A stretch of DNA of 64,000 bases. Origin: JBQSUQ01 sp052384575. GTDB taxonomy: Bacteria > Pseudomonadota > Gammaproteobacteria > Enterobacterales > Pasteurellaceae. Both the position numbers and the translations under genes were made by a program. The notes below the pieces were generated by a model. That model did not search any database and was not told the origin of the DNA. It saw only the letters and a list, made by a program, of their open reading frames with translations. The stretch is from the NCBI GenBank assembly GCA_052384575.1, contig JBQSUQ010000012.1; one strand, 5' to 3'. Of this stretch, positions 35,403 to 45,017 are shown piece by piece (the stretch's first letter is position 1; every line of letters starts with the position of its first letter).

Positions 35403-37421
35403 TTGTTTCATAAATCCTCTTTAAAATCATCTTTTAACCCTTTCGTTATTTCCACGACATTATTTCTTGTTATTTTATTAGTCGCTTTTACCCTTGTTGC
35501 ACCAGATGCTATGCAGTCAGGATTAAACTGGGCTAAACAAGGTATTTTTGACCATTTTAGTTGGTTCTATATTTTATCTTTTTCTATTTTCCTCGGATTT
35601 TTAATTGTTTTATCTGTCAGCCGCTTTGGTGCTATTAAATTAGGTAGCAATGAAGAAGAACCTGAATTTTCGTTTCTTTCTTGGTTAGCAATGTTATTTG
35701 CTGCTGGTATGGGGGTTGGCTTGATGTTCTTCGGTGTTGCCGAGCCACTCACTCATTATTCTTCAGATATTACTGTTGGTTCTGCTGGTCAGCAACAGCA
35801 ACAAGCCTTATTACATACCGTTTTTCACTGGGGAATTCATGCTTGGGCAGTTTATGCAGTTATTGCCCTCGCTTTAGCTTATTTCGGTTTCCGTTATAAA
35901 TTGCCTTTAGCGCTGCGTTCTTGTTTTTATCCTTTATTGAAAGATCGTATCAATGGCAAATTAGGGGATTTAATTGATATTGTTGCTTTAATAGCAACAC
36001 TTTTCGGTATTATTACAACACTCGGTTTTGGCGCGGCGCAATTAAGTGCAGGTTTAGTGCAAATAGGTTTATTATCAGAAAGTAATTTTGCTATTCAAAC
36101 TGGTATTATTGTTATTGTCATGGGATTAGCGGTTTTTTCTGCTATTTCTGGCGTGGGCAAAGGCGTTAAATTACTCAGTGAAATTAACTTAGGATTAGCT
36201 TTCACATTAATGTTATTTGTGTTGATTGCGGGTCCTACACTTTATTTATTGTCTTCTTTTAGTGATAACTTAGGCACATATTTAAGTAATATTATTTCTT
36301 TTAGTTTTAAAACCTATGTTTATGATAGTGAACATACGGGCTGGTTCACTGGTTGGACCGTACTTTATTGGGCTTGGTGGTGTTCTTGGGCTCCATTTGT
36401 AGGGCTTTTTATCGCGCGTATTTCTCGTGGACGTACAATTCGTGAATTTATTTTTGGTGTATTAGCCATTCCAAGTCTTTTCTGTATTTTATGGTTTACT
36501 GTTTTTGGTAATTCAGCGATTTGGTTAGATGATAACATTGCTAATGGTGCGTTAAGTCAGCTTACTTCATCGCCAGAAATGTTATTATTCCGTTTCTTAG
36601 ACTATTTCCCATTATCAACGCTGACAAGTGTAGTTGCATTGGTGATTATTTCCTTGTTTTTCATCACTTCTGCGGATTCAGGCATTTATGTATTAAACAA
36701 TATCGCTTCTCGTGATAAAAGTTTGGTTTCACCAAAATGGCAAGCGGTGATGTGGGGCTGTTTAATGTCAGCAGTTGCTATTACATTAATCAAAACAGGT
36801 GGATTAGCAACCTTACAAACCATGACATTAATTGTTGCTTTGCCTTTTGCCATGCTAATGCTGGTGATGTGTGTGAGTTTATGGAAAGGCGCAAAAGCGG
36901 ATAGCCAATATTTTGAAGCAAAAGTGACACCAACCAGTATTTTCTGGACTGGCGATTCTTGGAAAGAGCGTTTAGGTCAAATGTTAAACCAAACGCAAGA
37001 AAAAGATATTTTAAAATTCTTGAAACGTAAAGCTTTGCCTGCTATGAGAGAATTACGCCAAGAATTGATTGATGTGCATAATTTAAATGTGGAAGTTATT
37101 GAGTTATTTGATAATGAGCCCGCAGTAGAAATTCACATTAAGAAAGAATCAATGAGAGATTTTATATATGGTATTAAATCTGTCGCGAAAGAGGTGTCAG
37201 ATCAGTTGATTAATGACGATAATCTACCTCATATTCAACATGCGGTGACTTATGAGCCAATTACTTATTTCTTTGATGGACGAACAGGCTATGATGTTCA
37301 ATATATGTCAAAAAATGAGTTAATCGCCGATGTGTTAAAACAATATGAACGCTATTTAGGCTTGCTTGATAATGTAGGGCAAGAGCTGATGTCTCATGAG
37401 CAAACAGAATTAGCAGAGTAA
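35403..37421 (+). CDS. betT: BCCT family betaine/choline transporter
   Basis: A 672-residue transporter with twelve helices and a long cytoplasmic C-terminus (from about residue 500), like E. coli BetT. The glycine stretch GMGVGLMFFGVAEPLTHY and the aromatic segment with WTVLYWAWWCSWAPFVG form the trimethylammonium site of the family. It starts at TTG 35403, 10 bp after AGGAGA; the unusual start codon is supported only by that ribosome site. It may supply choline, for example for surface decoration or osmoprotection, but no bet genes are near. Confidence 0.88.
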   Translation: MFHKSSLKSSFNPFVISTTLFLVILLVAFTLVAPDAMQSGLNWAKQGIFDHFSWFYILSFSIFLGFLIVLSVSRFGAIKLGSNEEEPEFSFLSWLAMLFAAGMGVGLMFFGVAEPLTHYSSDITVGSAGQQQQQALLHTVFHWGIHAWAVYAVIALALAYFGFRYKLPLALRSCFYPLLKDRINGKLGDLIDIVALIATLFGIITTLGFGAAQLSAGLVQIGLLSESNFAIQTGIIVIVMGLAVFSAISGVGKGVKLLSEINLGLAFTLMLFVLIAGPTLYLLSSFSDNLGTYLSNIISFSFKTYVYDSEHTGWFTGWTVLYWAWWCSWAPFVGLFIARISRGRTIREFIFGVLAIPSLFCILWFTVFGNSAIWLDDNIANGALSQLTSSPEMLLFRFLDYFPLSTLTSVVALVIISLFFITSADSGIYVLNNIASRDKSLVSPKWQAVMWGCLMSAVAITLIKTGGLATLQTMTLIVALPFAMLMLVMCVSLWKGAKADSQYFEAKVTPTSIFWTGDSWKERLGQMLNQTQEKDILKFLKRKALPAMRELRQELIDVHNLNVEVIELFDNEPAVEIHIKKESMRDFIYGIKSVAKEVSDQLINDDNLPHIQHAVTYEPITYFFDGRTGYDVQYMSKNELIADVLKQYERYLGLLDNVGQELMSHEQTELAE

Positions 37422-37540
37422 CTTAATTGGCCGCATAAAAAAGTGCGGTCAATTTTTCATTAATTTATTTTCTCATTGGGAACATTTTCTTTTATATTTT
37501 GTCTAAGCAATGTATTTCAACAAACCAATAAGGTAACAAT

Positions 37541-38179
37541 ATGAATGTTAATGACATTTTAGGTGTGGTATTAAGTACAGCAAAACAATCAGCTGAAAAT
37601 GTAAGAAGACCGAGTGAAACCCCATCAGATATGATTAATAAAATGGGTGGTGGTGCCGCTTTAGCGGGTATTCTATCAATGGTGCTTGGCCGTAATGGTG
37701 GTGCAGGTTTAACGAAATTAGGCTCTTTAGCGGTATTAGGTAATTTAGCTTATCAAGCATACCAAAATTATCAAAAAAGCCAAATGTCAGCTAGCCAATT
37801 AACTGAAAGTGATTTTGATTCAATGCCATCAACAGCAACGAATGAAAAAAGCATGGTGATTTTACGTACTATGATCGCTGCTGCTTTATCTGATGGTGAT
37901 TTAGATGAGCAGGAACAAGCTTTAATTGAGCGTGAAAGTGGTGATAACCCAGAATTACAACAGTGGTTAATTAATGAAATCCAACGCCCAATTTCTGTTG
38001 AAGAAATTGCCCAAATTGTTGGTCGTGATATGGCATTAGCGAGCCAAGTTTATTTAGCGGCAAGAGTGGTATGTAAAGAACTTTCTCGTAAAGAAATTGT
38101 TTTCCTTTCACAACTCGCTGAGGCATTACATTTAGATGATGCATTAGTTGAGCAATTGGAAAAACAAGCTGGATTTTAA
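37541..38179 (+). CDS. DUF533 / TerB-like protein (YebE-like)
   Basis: A 212-residue protein. A glycine-rich hydrophobic segment at about 30-65 is followed by a C-terminal TerB-like helical domain with the acidic ISDGDLDEQE-type motif (here ALSDGDLDEQEQAL) that resembles TerB metal sites. DUF533 proteins are inner-membrane-associated and of unknown function. The call rests on this architecture. It is a single-gene unit with a strong terminator. Confidence 0.82.
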   Translation: MNVNDILGVVLSTAKQSAENVRRPSETPSDMINKMGGGAALAGILSMVLGRNGGAGLTKLGSLAVLGNLAYQAYQNYQKSQMSASQLTESDFDSMPSTATNEKSMVILRTMIAAALSDGDLDEQEQALIERESGDNPELQQWLINEIQRPISVEEIAQIVGRDMALASQVYLAARVVCKELSRKEIVFLSQLAEALHLDDALVEQLEKQAGF

Positions 38180-38200
38180 AATATAACTTCAAATAAGTTT

Positions 38201-38226
38201 AAAAAAGGGACGAAAGTCCCTTTTTT
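38201..38226 (+). terminator. Terminator after the DUF533 gene
   Basis: A-run, GGGAC (38207-38211), GAAA tetraloop, GTCCC (38216-38220), T-run: a classical intrinsic terminator. Confidence 0.92.
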
Positions 38227-38328
38227 ATTGCTAAATTTGGAGCAATGTTGTCAATTTGTGACCTTGATCAGAGATTACCTACCTATTTTCTATTAGAATA
38301 TAATTATTAAAATTAATTTGAGGTATTT

Positions 38329-39747
38329 ATGAAAATCATACAACAGCTCTATCAAGGAAAAAGCCGCATTATTGGTCGTAATGCATTATTTTTTATTTTT
38401 TCTGTGATCTTCGCTGTCTCAATGACAGTTCTGCTTTCTGATTCATCTTTCACATCTATTCAGAATTACGTTCTTTTCTTATTATTTCTAGCAATTTCTT
38501 TGTGGGTAACCGAAGCAATTCCAGCGTTCTCAGTCAGTATTTTAATTGTGGGTTTCCTTGTTCTTGTCATGGGGAAAAGTGAGGCTCATGATGCAATTCA
38601 ATATTTACAGACTTGGTCAGATAGTGTTATCTGGTTGTTTTTAGGTGGTTTTTTCTTAGCGGAAGCGATGAAAAAAACGCAATTGGACTTGCTATTATTG
38701 AAATCTGTGTTGCCAAAATTTGGGCAAAAGCCGGTGAATGTATTATGGGGGCTAATGTTATTAACCGCAGTCATGTCGATGTTAATGAGTAATACGGCAA
38801 CAACTGCAATGATGATCGCAACTATCAGTCCATTATTCACCCGATTAGACAGTGAATCTAAATTATCTAAAGCACTCTTATTAGGAATTCCTGCTGCAGC
38901 TTCCGTTGGGGGAATGGGGACGATCATTGGTTCAGCACCTAATGCTATTGCGGTGGGGGCGTTAGATAAATTAGGTCATCCAATTTCATTTTTAGAATGG
39001 ATGATGGTGGGGACGCCACTTGCTCTTGTGTTACTTTTTGTTTTTTGGCGTGTATTAGTCATCAAATATCAAGTCAATAAAGAACAAAATCTCGACTTTA
39101 GCTTTTTAAATGAAACCAATACAAAAATACCAACAGTCCAAGAAAATTTTGATAAATTAATCGTTATTGTTATTTTAGCGGTTACCTTGTTCTGTTGGTT
39201 GACTTCTAAATTAATTGGTATTCCCGTTGCGGCAGCATCAGGAATTCCAATTGTGTGCTTAACTATGTTTGGTATTTTAGATGCCAAAGACATACGTCAA
39301 TTGCCATGGGATACTTTAATGTTAGTTGCTGGTGGCTTGGCGTTAGGATTGGCGATTGAAGAACAGCGTATTGCTGCGCATTTCGTTGAACAATTAAGCA
39401 ATGTTCAAGTGAGCTTTATGATGTTGTTATTTATCTTCGGTTTTATCACTGTGATTTTATCGAACTTTATGAGTAACACTGCAGCGACGACAATTCTTAT
39501 TCCTATGGGGGTATCCTTATTAGCAATGGTAAATAGTACGGATGTCAATCCAGTTATATTACCTCTTGTGATCGGTTTAAGTGCTTCTTGTGCTTTATTC
39601 TTACCTGTATCAACTCCACCAAATGCGATTGCATTTAGTACGGGATTAGTCAAACAAGCAGAATTCCGTTTAGGTGGGGTTGTTATCGGCTTATTAGGTC
39701 CAATTCTGAGTATTGCTTGGGTATTATTAATTTATTTATTATTCTAG
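38329..39747 (+). CDS. DASS/SLC13 family anion:sodium symporter
   Basis: A 472-residue membrane protein with about eleven helices and the two DASS signatures SNTATTAMM and SNTAATTIL (Ser-Asn-Thr substrate/sodium clamp), each preceded by helical hairpins. The family imports dicarboxylates, citrate or sulfate; the substrate here is not readable. It is a single gene with ribosome site GAGG before the ATG and an uptake-word terminator after it. Confidence 0.9.
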   Translation: MKIIQQLYQGKSRIIGRNALFFIFSVIFAVSMTVLLSDSSFTSIQNYVLFLLFLAISLWVTEAIPAFSVSILIVGFLVLVMGKSEAHDAIQYLQTWSDSVIWLFLGGFFLAEAMKKTQLDLLLLKSVLPKFGQKPVNVLWGLMLLTAVMSMLMSNTATTAMMIATISPLFTRLDSESKLSKALLLGIPAAASVGGMGTIIGSAPNAIAVGALDKLGHPISFLEWMMVGTPLALVLLFVFWRVLVIKYQVNKEQNLDFSFLNETNTKIPTVQENFDKLIVIVILAVTLFCWLTSKLIGIPVAAASGIPIVCLTMFGILDAKDIRQLPWDTLMLVAGGLALGLAIEEQRIAAHFVEQLSNVQVSFMMLLFIFGFITVILSNFMSNTAATTILIPMGVSLLAMVNSTDVNPVILPLVIGLSASCALFLPVSTPPNAIAFSTGLVKQAEFRLGGVVIGLLGPILSIAWVLLIYLLF

Positions 39748-39765
39748 TTCTTAGTTGATAACAGT

Positions 39766-39810
39766 AAAAAGTGCGGTGAAAAAGAGTAAAGATTTTCACC
39801 GCACTTTTTT
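39766..39810 (+). terminator. Uptake-word inverted repeat after the DASS transporter gene
   Basis: AAAAAGTGCGGTGAA (39766-39780) and TTCACCGCACTTTTTT (39795-39810) give a 15-bp stem and a terminal T-run. Confidence 0.85.
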
Positions 39811-39848
39811 GTTGCTTATGTCTTGTTTTTGACTTGCCAAATAAATAT

Positions 39849-39900
39849 TTGCAATCAAGATTGCTTTATAGCATAATGCACAGCCTAAGCCGTTGGCTTA
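39849..39900 (+). promoter_or_regulatory. ffs promoter and 5' leader hairpin
   Basis: TTGCAA (39849-39854), 17 bp, CATAAT (39872-39877) is a sigma-70 type promoter. Initiation near 39884 would leave a 5' extension carrying the hairpin TAAGCC-GTT-GGCTTA (39886-39900) ahead of the mature 4.5S RNA, probably removed during maturation. Confidence 0.55.
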
Positions 39901-39907
39901 GTTCAAT

Positions 39908-40017
39908 GGAAACCTTCTCGGTCTCTCGCAATGGTGTCTGGTTTACTCGGTCAGGTTCGGAAGAAAGCAGCCAAAGTCAGAATTTCTGTGTGCCGAGAAT
40001 TCGCTGGGAAGGTTTCC
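39908..40017 (+). ncRNA. ffs: Signal recognition particle 4.5S RNA
   Basis: A single long hairpin of about 110 nt whose ends pair (GGAAACCTTC with GGGAAGGTTTCC). The SRP-binding apical domain is present: GGTCAGGTTCGGAAGAAAGCAGCC, with a GGAA-type tetraloop and the asymmetric AGCAGCC loop recognised by the Ffh M domain. Length and fold match bacterial 4.5S RNA. Ends are set by stem pairing and could be a few bases off. It sits convergently against the MATE efflux gene. Confidence 0.95.
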
Positions 40018-40037
40018 GCCCTATAAGACCTTCCCTT

Positions 40038-41444
40038 TTATTTCATTTTTTCCAATTTCGCTAATAACAATTCTTCTGGTTGAGATTGTATTTTTCTCAT
40101 TCGATAGAACAACAAAATTGCGGCAGCAGTTAATGCAACGACAAAAGCAATCCAAAAGCCTTTCGCGCCCAAATGAGGCAAGATGAGGTCTGTCATTGCT
40201 AAGCTATAACCAAGGGGAATACCAATCACCCAATAACAAAATAGCGTGATGTATAAAATTGCTTTTGTGTCTTTATATCCTCTTAGAATACCACTAATCA
40301 CAACTTGTACTGTATCGGAAAATTGATAAAGTGCGACAATTAAAAATAAGGAACTCGCCAGTGCAATAACTTCCTTGTTTTTATCACTATTCACAAATAA
40401 TGCTGCGATTTGCTCTCTAAATAATACGGTCACTAATACAGTGATAATCGTGATATTCAAGCCAACGGCGAGTGCAATATAGGAAATTTGTTTTGCTTGA
40501 TGTGGGCTTTTTTCACCTAAACGTTGTCCGATCAGAATTGTTGCTGCCATGCCCAAGGACATTGGGAACATAAAAATAAATGAGCTGGTATTCAATGCGA
40601 TTTGGTGGCTTGCAATCACAATTTCGCCAAGTGGGGAGAGGAATAAAGCGGTTAAAGAAAATAGTGCCACTTCTGCCCATAGGGCGAGGGCAATGGGCAA
40701 GCTTAAGCGCAATAATTTAGCTAATGTTTCGCCATTTGGTTTTTCGATAACATGTTCAAACACCTTAAGATCCCGTTGGTTTGCGGCAACTTTACTGTAA
40801 CTTATCATCATAATGCACATTGCCCAGTTCACAATTGCGGTTGCAATGCCACAGCCTACCGCGCCAAAAGCCGGCAAGCCAAATTTGCCATAAATAAAAA
40901 TGTAATTGAGGGGAATGTTTAATAATAAACCGAGAACCGTAATCACCATTGCGGGTTTCGTTTTGGCGATACCATCATTTAAACAACGAAAGTTGATCAT
41001 CAATAAATAAGCGGGTAGCCCCCAAAGCATCACGCGTAAATAACTGATGGTGATATCCGCAAGATCTTTTTTCATTTCTCTTGCCATAATCACAATATCA
41101 CTGTGATAAATAAGAAAAGCAATGGGAATACAGCTAGCCAATACAATCCACAAGCCTTGTCGTACTTGATGTGCAATGCGATGACGTTGACCTGAACCAT
41201 TCAAATAAGAAATAGTCGGAGGTAGCGCAAGTAAAAGTCCTTGACCAAATAACACCAAGGGAAACCAAATGGAAGCACCAACCGAAATGGCTGACATATC
41301 CGCTGCACTAACGCGTCCCGCCATAATAGTATCCACAATCCCCATGGAGTTTTGTGCCACTTGCGCCAATAAAATAGGAATGGCAATTTGAATTAATTTT
41401 TTTGCTTGTTCGTGGTATGCTTGCCAACGTTGAAATAATTGCAT
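40038..41444 (-). CDS. hmrM: MATE family multidrug efflux pump (HmrM/NorM)
   Basis: A 468-residue inner-membrane antiporter with twelve helices arranged as two six-helix halves, each beginning with the family pattern (IPILLAQVAQNSMGIVDTIMAG in the first half). H. influenzae HmrM is a sodium-driven exporter of dyes and fluoroquinolones, and this gene fits by length, sequence and position. It is divergent from ribE across 75 bp, the same pairing as mdtK (norM)-ribC in E. coli. Confidence 0.9.
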   Translation of the reverse strand: MQLFQRWQAYHEQAKKLIQIAIPILLAQVAQNSMGIVDTIMAGRVSAADMSAISVGASIWFPLVLFGQGLLLALPPTISYLNGSGQRHRIAHQVRQGLWIVLASCIPIAFLIYHSDIVIMAREMKKDLADITISYLRVMLWGLPAYLLMINFRCLNDGIAKTKPAMVITVLGLLLNIPLNYIFIYGKFGLPAFGAVGCGIATAIVNWAMCIMMISYSKVAANQRDLKVFEHVIEKPNGETLAKLLRLSLPIALALWAEVALFSLTALFLSPLGEIVIASHQIALNTSSFIFMFPMSLGMAATILIGQRLGEKSPHQAKQISYIALAVGLNITIITVLVTVLFREQIAALFVNSDKNKEVIALASSLFLIVALYQFSDTVQVVISGILRGYKDTKAILYITLFCYWVIGIPLGYSLAMTDLILPHLGAKGFWIAFVVALTAAAILLFYRMRKIQSQPEELLLAKLEKMK

Positions 41445-41519
41445 AATAAATCCGAGTTTATTTTATAATGGAAAAATCTTGGAAAATACACCGCACTTTT
41501 GCGGGTTAAGAGAGTTAAT

Positions 41520-42131
41520 ATGTTTACAGGTATCGTGCAAGGTACTGCACAAATTCATTCAATTGAGAATAAAACGAATTTTAGAACACATACCATCAAA
41601 ATGCCACAGGAATTGTTGGCAGACTTGCAATTAGGGGCGTCAGTGGCGCATAACGGTGTTTGTTTAACCGTTACCCAAATTGAAGGTGATTTAATTAGCT
41701 TCGATTTAATGCAAGAAACCTTACGTATTACAAATTTAGGCGCTTTAAAACAAGGCGATAGTGTCAATGTGGAACGAGCTATGCGTTTTGGGGCCGAAGT
41801 TGGCGGGCATTTGCTTTCGGGGCATGTGTATTGCACCGCTAAAATTAGCGAACGTATTGCAACAGAAAACAACCTGCAATTGTGGTTTGAGTTGCCTAAT
41901 CAAGAAGTGATGAAATATATTTTAACCAAAGGTTTTATTGCTATTGACGGTATTAGTTTGACCATTGGTGAAGTAAAAGGTCTGAAATTCTGTGTTAATC
42001 TCATTCCTGAAACTATCGAACGCACATTAATCGCGAAAAAAGCCATTGGTGAGTTGGTGAATATTGAAATTGATCCGCAAACGCAAGCCATTGTGGATAC
42101 AGTAGAACGTTATTTGGCGACCAAAGCATAA
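41520..42131 (+). CDS. ribE: Riboflavin synthase alpha chain
   Basis: Dismutates two 6,7-dimethyl-8-ribityllumazine to riboflavin plus a pyrimidine. The 203-residue protein starts MFTGIVQG, the canonical N-terminus, at the ATG at 41520 behind AGAGAG; a GTG/ATG 7 codons upstream is not conserved. Two lumazine-binding repeats are visible (HNGVCLTV in the first, IDGISLTIG in the second). Its stop overlaps the zevA start by one base, forming an operon. I see no FMN riboswitch upstream. Confidence 0.95.
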   Translation: MFTGIVQGTAQIHSIENKTNFRTHTIKMPQELLADLQLGASVAHNGVCLTVTQIEGDLISFDLMQETLRITNLGALKQGDSVNVERAMRFGAEVGGHLLSGHVYCTAKISERIATENNLQLWFELPNQEVMKYILTKGFIAIDGISLTIGEVKGLKFCVNLIPETIERTLIAKKAIGELVNIEIDPQTQAIVDTVERYLATKA

Positions 42132-42760
42132 TGAAAAAAATTCTCTTTTTTTTCACCGCACTTTTTATGTGGCAGCAAACGGCATTGGCTCATCCTCATG
42201 CCTTTATTAGTATGCAGACTAAACCTCTAGTGGAAAACAATCAGCTAATTGGTTTTTCGCTGCAATGGTTGTTGGATGAAGCGAGTTCTGCAGAAGTTCT
42301 GTATGATTTCCAATTGGCTCAGGATGATGAAAAAGCCAAGAAAGAGATGGCAGAAAATATTATCAAAAATGTGATTGCTGAGCATTATTTTAGCTATCTG
42401 TATGATAAAAAAGGAAATAAAGTCAAATATACCTCTCAGCCTAAAAATTATGGTTTAAAAGCGGTTGGTAACCAAATTGCCTATTACTTTGATTTCTTTT
42501 TATCTAAACCTCAGGCGTTGGTGGATAATCAGTTAACTTTTATGGTGTATGATCCCACTTATTATGTTGCCATGTTTTATGATGCTCAAAGTGCGGTTGA
42601 TTTTTCGCCACTTCCTTCAAATTGTGAAGGCAAATTAATTCATCAGCAAGTGGATGAAAAAACAGAAAAATATGCGTCATCTTTGGATAAAACACAAAAA
42701 GAGGCGGATTTCTCATTAGGCGTGTTATTTGCGCAAAAAGTGATAATTCAATGCAAATAA
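42131..42760 (+). CDS. zevA: Zinc-binding periplasmic protein ZevA (DUF1007)
   Basis: A 209-residue DUF1007 protein with a signal peptide (1-20, ending ALA) followed at once by HPHAF, a likely metal site at the mature N-terminus. In H. influenzae ZevA works with the membrane protein ZevB in zinc acquisition, and the pair is needed for lung infection in mice. The start overlaps the ribE stop (TAATG), and the end overlaps zevB by 10 bp. From memory, the Rd copy lies elsewhere, next to uvrB, so the locus is rearranged here. Confidence 0.85.
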   Translation: MKKILFFFTALFMWQQTALAHPHAFISMQTKPLVENNQLIGFSLQWLLDEASSAEVLYDFQLAQDDEKAKKEMAENIIKNVIAEHYFSYLYDKKGNKVKYTSQPKNYGLKAVGNQIAYYFDFFLSKPQALVDNQLTFMVYDPTYYVAMFYDAQSAVDFSPLPSNCEGKLIHQQVDEKTEKYASSLDKTQKEADFSLGVLFAQKVIIQCK

Positions 42761-43743
42761 AAAAATATCGATTAGTTGTATTATTGTGCCTGTTGATTGC
42801 AGGCATTTGCTTTTTATTCCCTTTGTTATTTCAACAGGTTGTAGGTTGGCAAAAGGATATTAATCAATTGCTTTCACAACAACTACATCAAATTAAGCAA
42901 GAACCTATTTCCGCTGGCATTGGTTTAGTAGCAGCGAGTTTTCTATATGGTGTGTTTCATGCTTTAGGCCCAGGGCATGGTAAGTTTATTATCACGAGCT
43001 ATTTATCTACACATCAATCCAAATTAGCAACCAGTATGCGGCTAACTTTTTTATCTTCATTAATGCAAGGTATTGTAGCGATTGCTGCTACTTCGATTAT
43101 TGTGGTGCTGCTTAACCTTTCTTCTGCGCAATTTAAAACAAGCCAGCTTTGGTTGGAACGTGTGGCGTACGGCTTAATTTTTTTATTGGGTTTACAATGG
43201 TTGTGGCAAGCCATTAAAAATGTGCTATCACAGAAAGGTAAACCGAAAATTCGTGCCATTCAGCCAATTTCTCAAGCGCAACTATCTAAAAGTGCGGTGA
43301 AAAATCCACAAGTTTTTCATCAGCATAGTGAAAACTGTGCGTGCGGTCACCAACATTTGCCTAATTCTGTTCAGCTTGAGGGAATTACTGATTTTAAATC
43401 ACAATGTTTAGTCATTTTCAGTATTGGCATGCGCCCTTGTACTGGTGCGATTTTTATTTTATTTCTTTCTTATATGCTTGATCTTTATTGGTGGGGGATG
43501 TTAGCCACAATGGCAATGGCATTAGGAACGGGAATTACTTTGTCGAGTTTTGCATTATTAGTGCAATATGCGCGACAAACTGCGGTTAAATTAGGTAAAT
43601 GGTATGTTTCGCCACAGTTTAAACAACATATCCCAAGCATTGTGAAATTGATTTTTGCTTTACTATTAATGGGATTTGCATTAAGCCTAATGTACGCCAC
43701 AACCTTGCAAAGTAGTGGCGGGGCATTGTTGTTGGGAAGGTAA
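42751..43743 (+). CDS. zevB: Membrane metal transporter ZevB (NicO family)
   Basis: A 330-residue inner-membrane protein of the nickel/cobalt (NicO/RcnA-like) family, reassigned to zinc in H. influenzae. It has about six helices, the N-terminal motif HALGPGHGK that binds metal, a cytoplasmic His/Cys-rich loop (HQHSENCACGHQH, about 187-200), and the GMRPCTGAIFIL signature in the second half. Translation is coupled to zevA by a 10-bp overlap. Confidence 0.88.
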   Translation: MQIKKYRLVVLLCLLIAGICFLFPLLFQQVVGWQKDINQLLSQQLHQIKQEPISAGIGLVAASFLYGVFHALGPGHGKFIITSYLSTHQSKLATSMRLTFLSSLMQGIVAIAATSIIVVLLNLSSAQFKTSQLWLERVAYGLIFLLGLQWLWQAIKNVLSQKGKPKIRAIQPISQAQLSKSAVKNPQVFHQHSENCACGHQHLPNSVQLEGITDFKSQCLVIFSIGMRPCTGAIFILFLSYMLDLYWWGMLATMAMALGTGITLSSFALLVQYARQTAVKLGKWYVSPQFKQHIPSIVKLIFALLLMGFALSLMYATTLQSSGGALLLGR

Positions 43744-43766
43744 ACTTCCCAACAGATTGGGATTAT

Positions 43767-45005
43767 TTATGATTGAAATAATTTGTTATATTTCTGCGTT
43801 AAAATCTCTTTCTCAACATCAAATTTAATTTCTTCCATTGCTCTTTCTAATGAAAGTTGCGCCATTTTTTGCGCTTCAATGGCTATTTCATGATGTGAGT
43901 TATTTATAGCAATACTAGCTAATACTTTTTGTATTGTGAGATTCACTTCGATGATATTGATACCATCTCGCGCAATAGGCCAAAAACCATTTCTAATTAA
44001 TTTACCATAGTCAAAAGGTTTTATGGACAAACGGTTATAATCAGGTTTATCCTCTTGGGGTGTGACTTTTTCTGATAGCAAGGACATCATTCTTGTCATC
44101 ACATTAATAGCTGTTCCCGGATCATTTACAGCAGGTGATAATGCACGTTGTGCAACTTCACTTAGTACAATAAATCCCCAAGAGGGATCTTGCTCAAAAG
44201 TTCTTTCTGTTGAGTGAATAAAACATGCTTTAAATGCTTTGTCATCAGGAATTGTTTTTTCTGCGTAATAGAGAATCGTATGAGGTGTAATTAATTCGCC
44301 TGGTCGAACATTAATATGGAGATTACAATCATGATTTTCAGCCAGTTTTTGTAATGTCTGCATATTAATATGGGTGAGATAGCCTGTAAATTCAGCATAT
44401 GTAGGCAGATTTTTAGATATCATATCCACATTGCTTGTGGCTCCCATTGTTGGGCTATTCCAATGGTTTTCCAAAGATAATCTGGTGGCATTTTCGATTT
44501 TTGTTAATGTATTCCCTAAACGACCAAGTTGAGATAAGGTATAAACCCATTTAATTAAAGTAATAATTAAATAAATAAGTACAGCAACCGTACTAATAAA
44601 TAAAACAAAATGTCCATTTTGCTCGTAGAATCCCATACTTAATGCTGTTTTAGCAATAATGGCGTAAATAAAAGCACAAATAAAGCTACTAATAGCTGTT
44701 CTTGTGCTTTGATCATCAACGACTAAATCGATAGCTCTTGGTGTTGCGCCATTTGTTACTGCAGAATAGGCTGAAACCATGATCGATAATGAAAAGGTGG
44801 TTACAGCTAGCATACTTGAGGCAATAATATTTAATAGGTCATGTAAGACTTTGTCTGGAATCCCTGGCAGTATATTTTTATCAGGAATTTGAGCACCTAA
44901 TCTCAATAAAAAGACAAATAAAATGGTGACTATGGTCCAATAACTTGGTGTAATCCATAACTGATTGCTCGGTTTTTTGAGCATGAGTAGCCATTTATAG
45001 AACAT
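43767..45005 (-). CDS. DUF2254 family membrane protein
   Basis: A 412-residue protein. Residues 1-160 hold four hydrophobic segments (near 23-40, 60-85, 108-128, 135-155), including the DUF2254 block MLAVTTFSLSIMVSAYSAVTNGATPRAI. The rest is soluble, with ALSPAVNDPGTAINVM as its most recognisable piece. Function unknown; the family is widespread in inner membranes. It is the downstream member of a leftward run ending near the zevB stop and lies 12 bp after nth, so it may be transcribed with the rsx-nth operon. Confidence 0.85.
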   Translation of the reverse strand: MFYKWLLMLKKPSNQLWITPSYWTIVTILFVFLLRLGAQIPDKNILPGIPDKVLHDLLNIIASSMLAVTTFSLSIMVSAYSAVTNGATPRAIDLVVDDQSTRTAISSFICAFIYAIIAKTALSMGFYEQNGHFVLFISTVAVLIYLIITLIKWVYTLSQLGRLGNTLTKIENATRLSLENHWNSPTMGATSNVDMISKNLPTYAEFTGYLTHINMQTLQKLAENHDCNLHINVRPGELITPHTILYYAEKTIPDDKAFKACFIHSTERTFEQDPSWGFIVLSEVAQRALSPAVNDPGTAINVMTRMMSLLSEKVTPQEDKPDYNRLSIKPFDYGKLIRNGFWPIARDGINIIEVNLTIQKVLASIAINNSHHEIAIEAQKMAQLSLERAMEEIKFDVEKEILTQKYNKLFQS

Positions 45006-45017
45006 GAAAATACCCCA

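Noticed and set aside
41445..41519. FMN riboswitch upstream of ribE
   Set aside because: The 75-bp gap is too short and lacks the conserved FMN-element segments.
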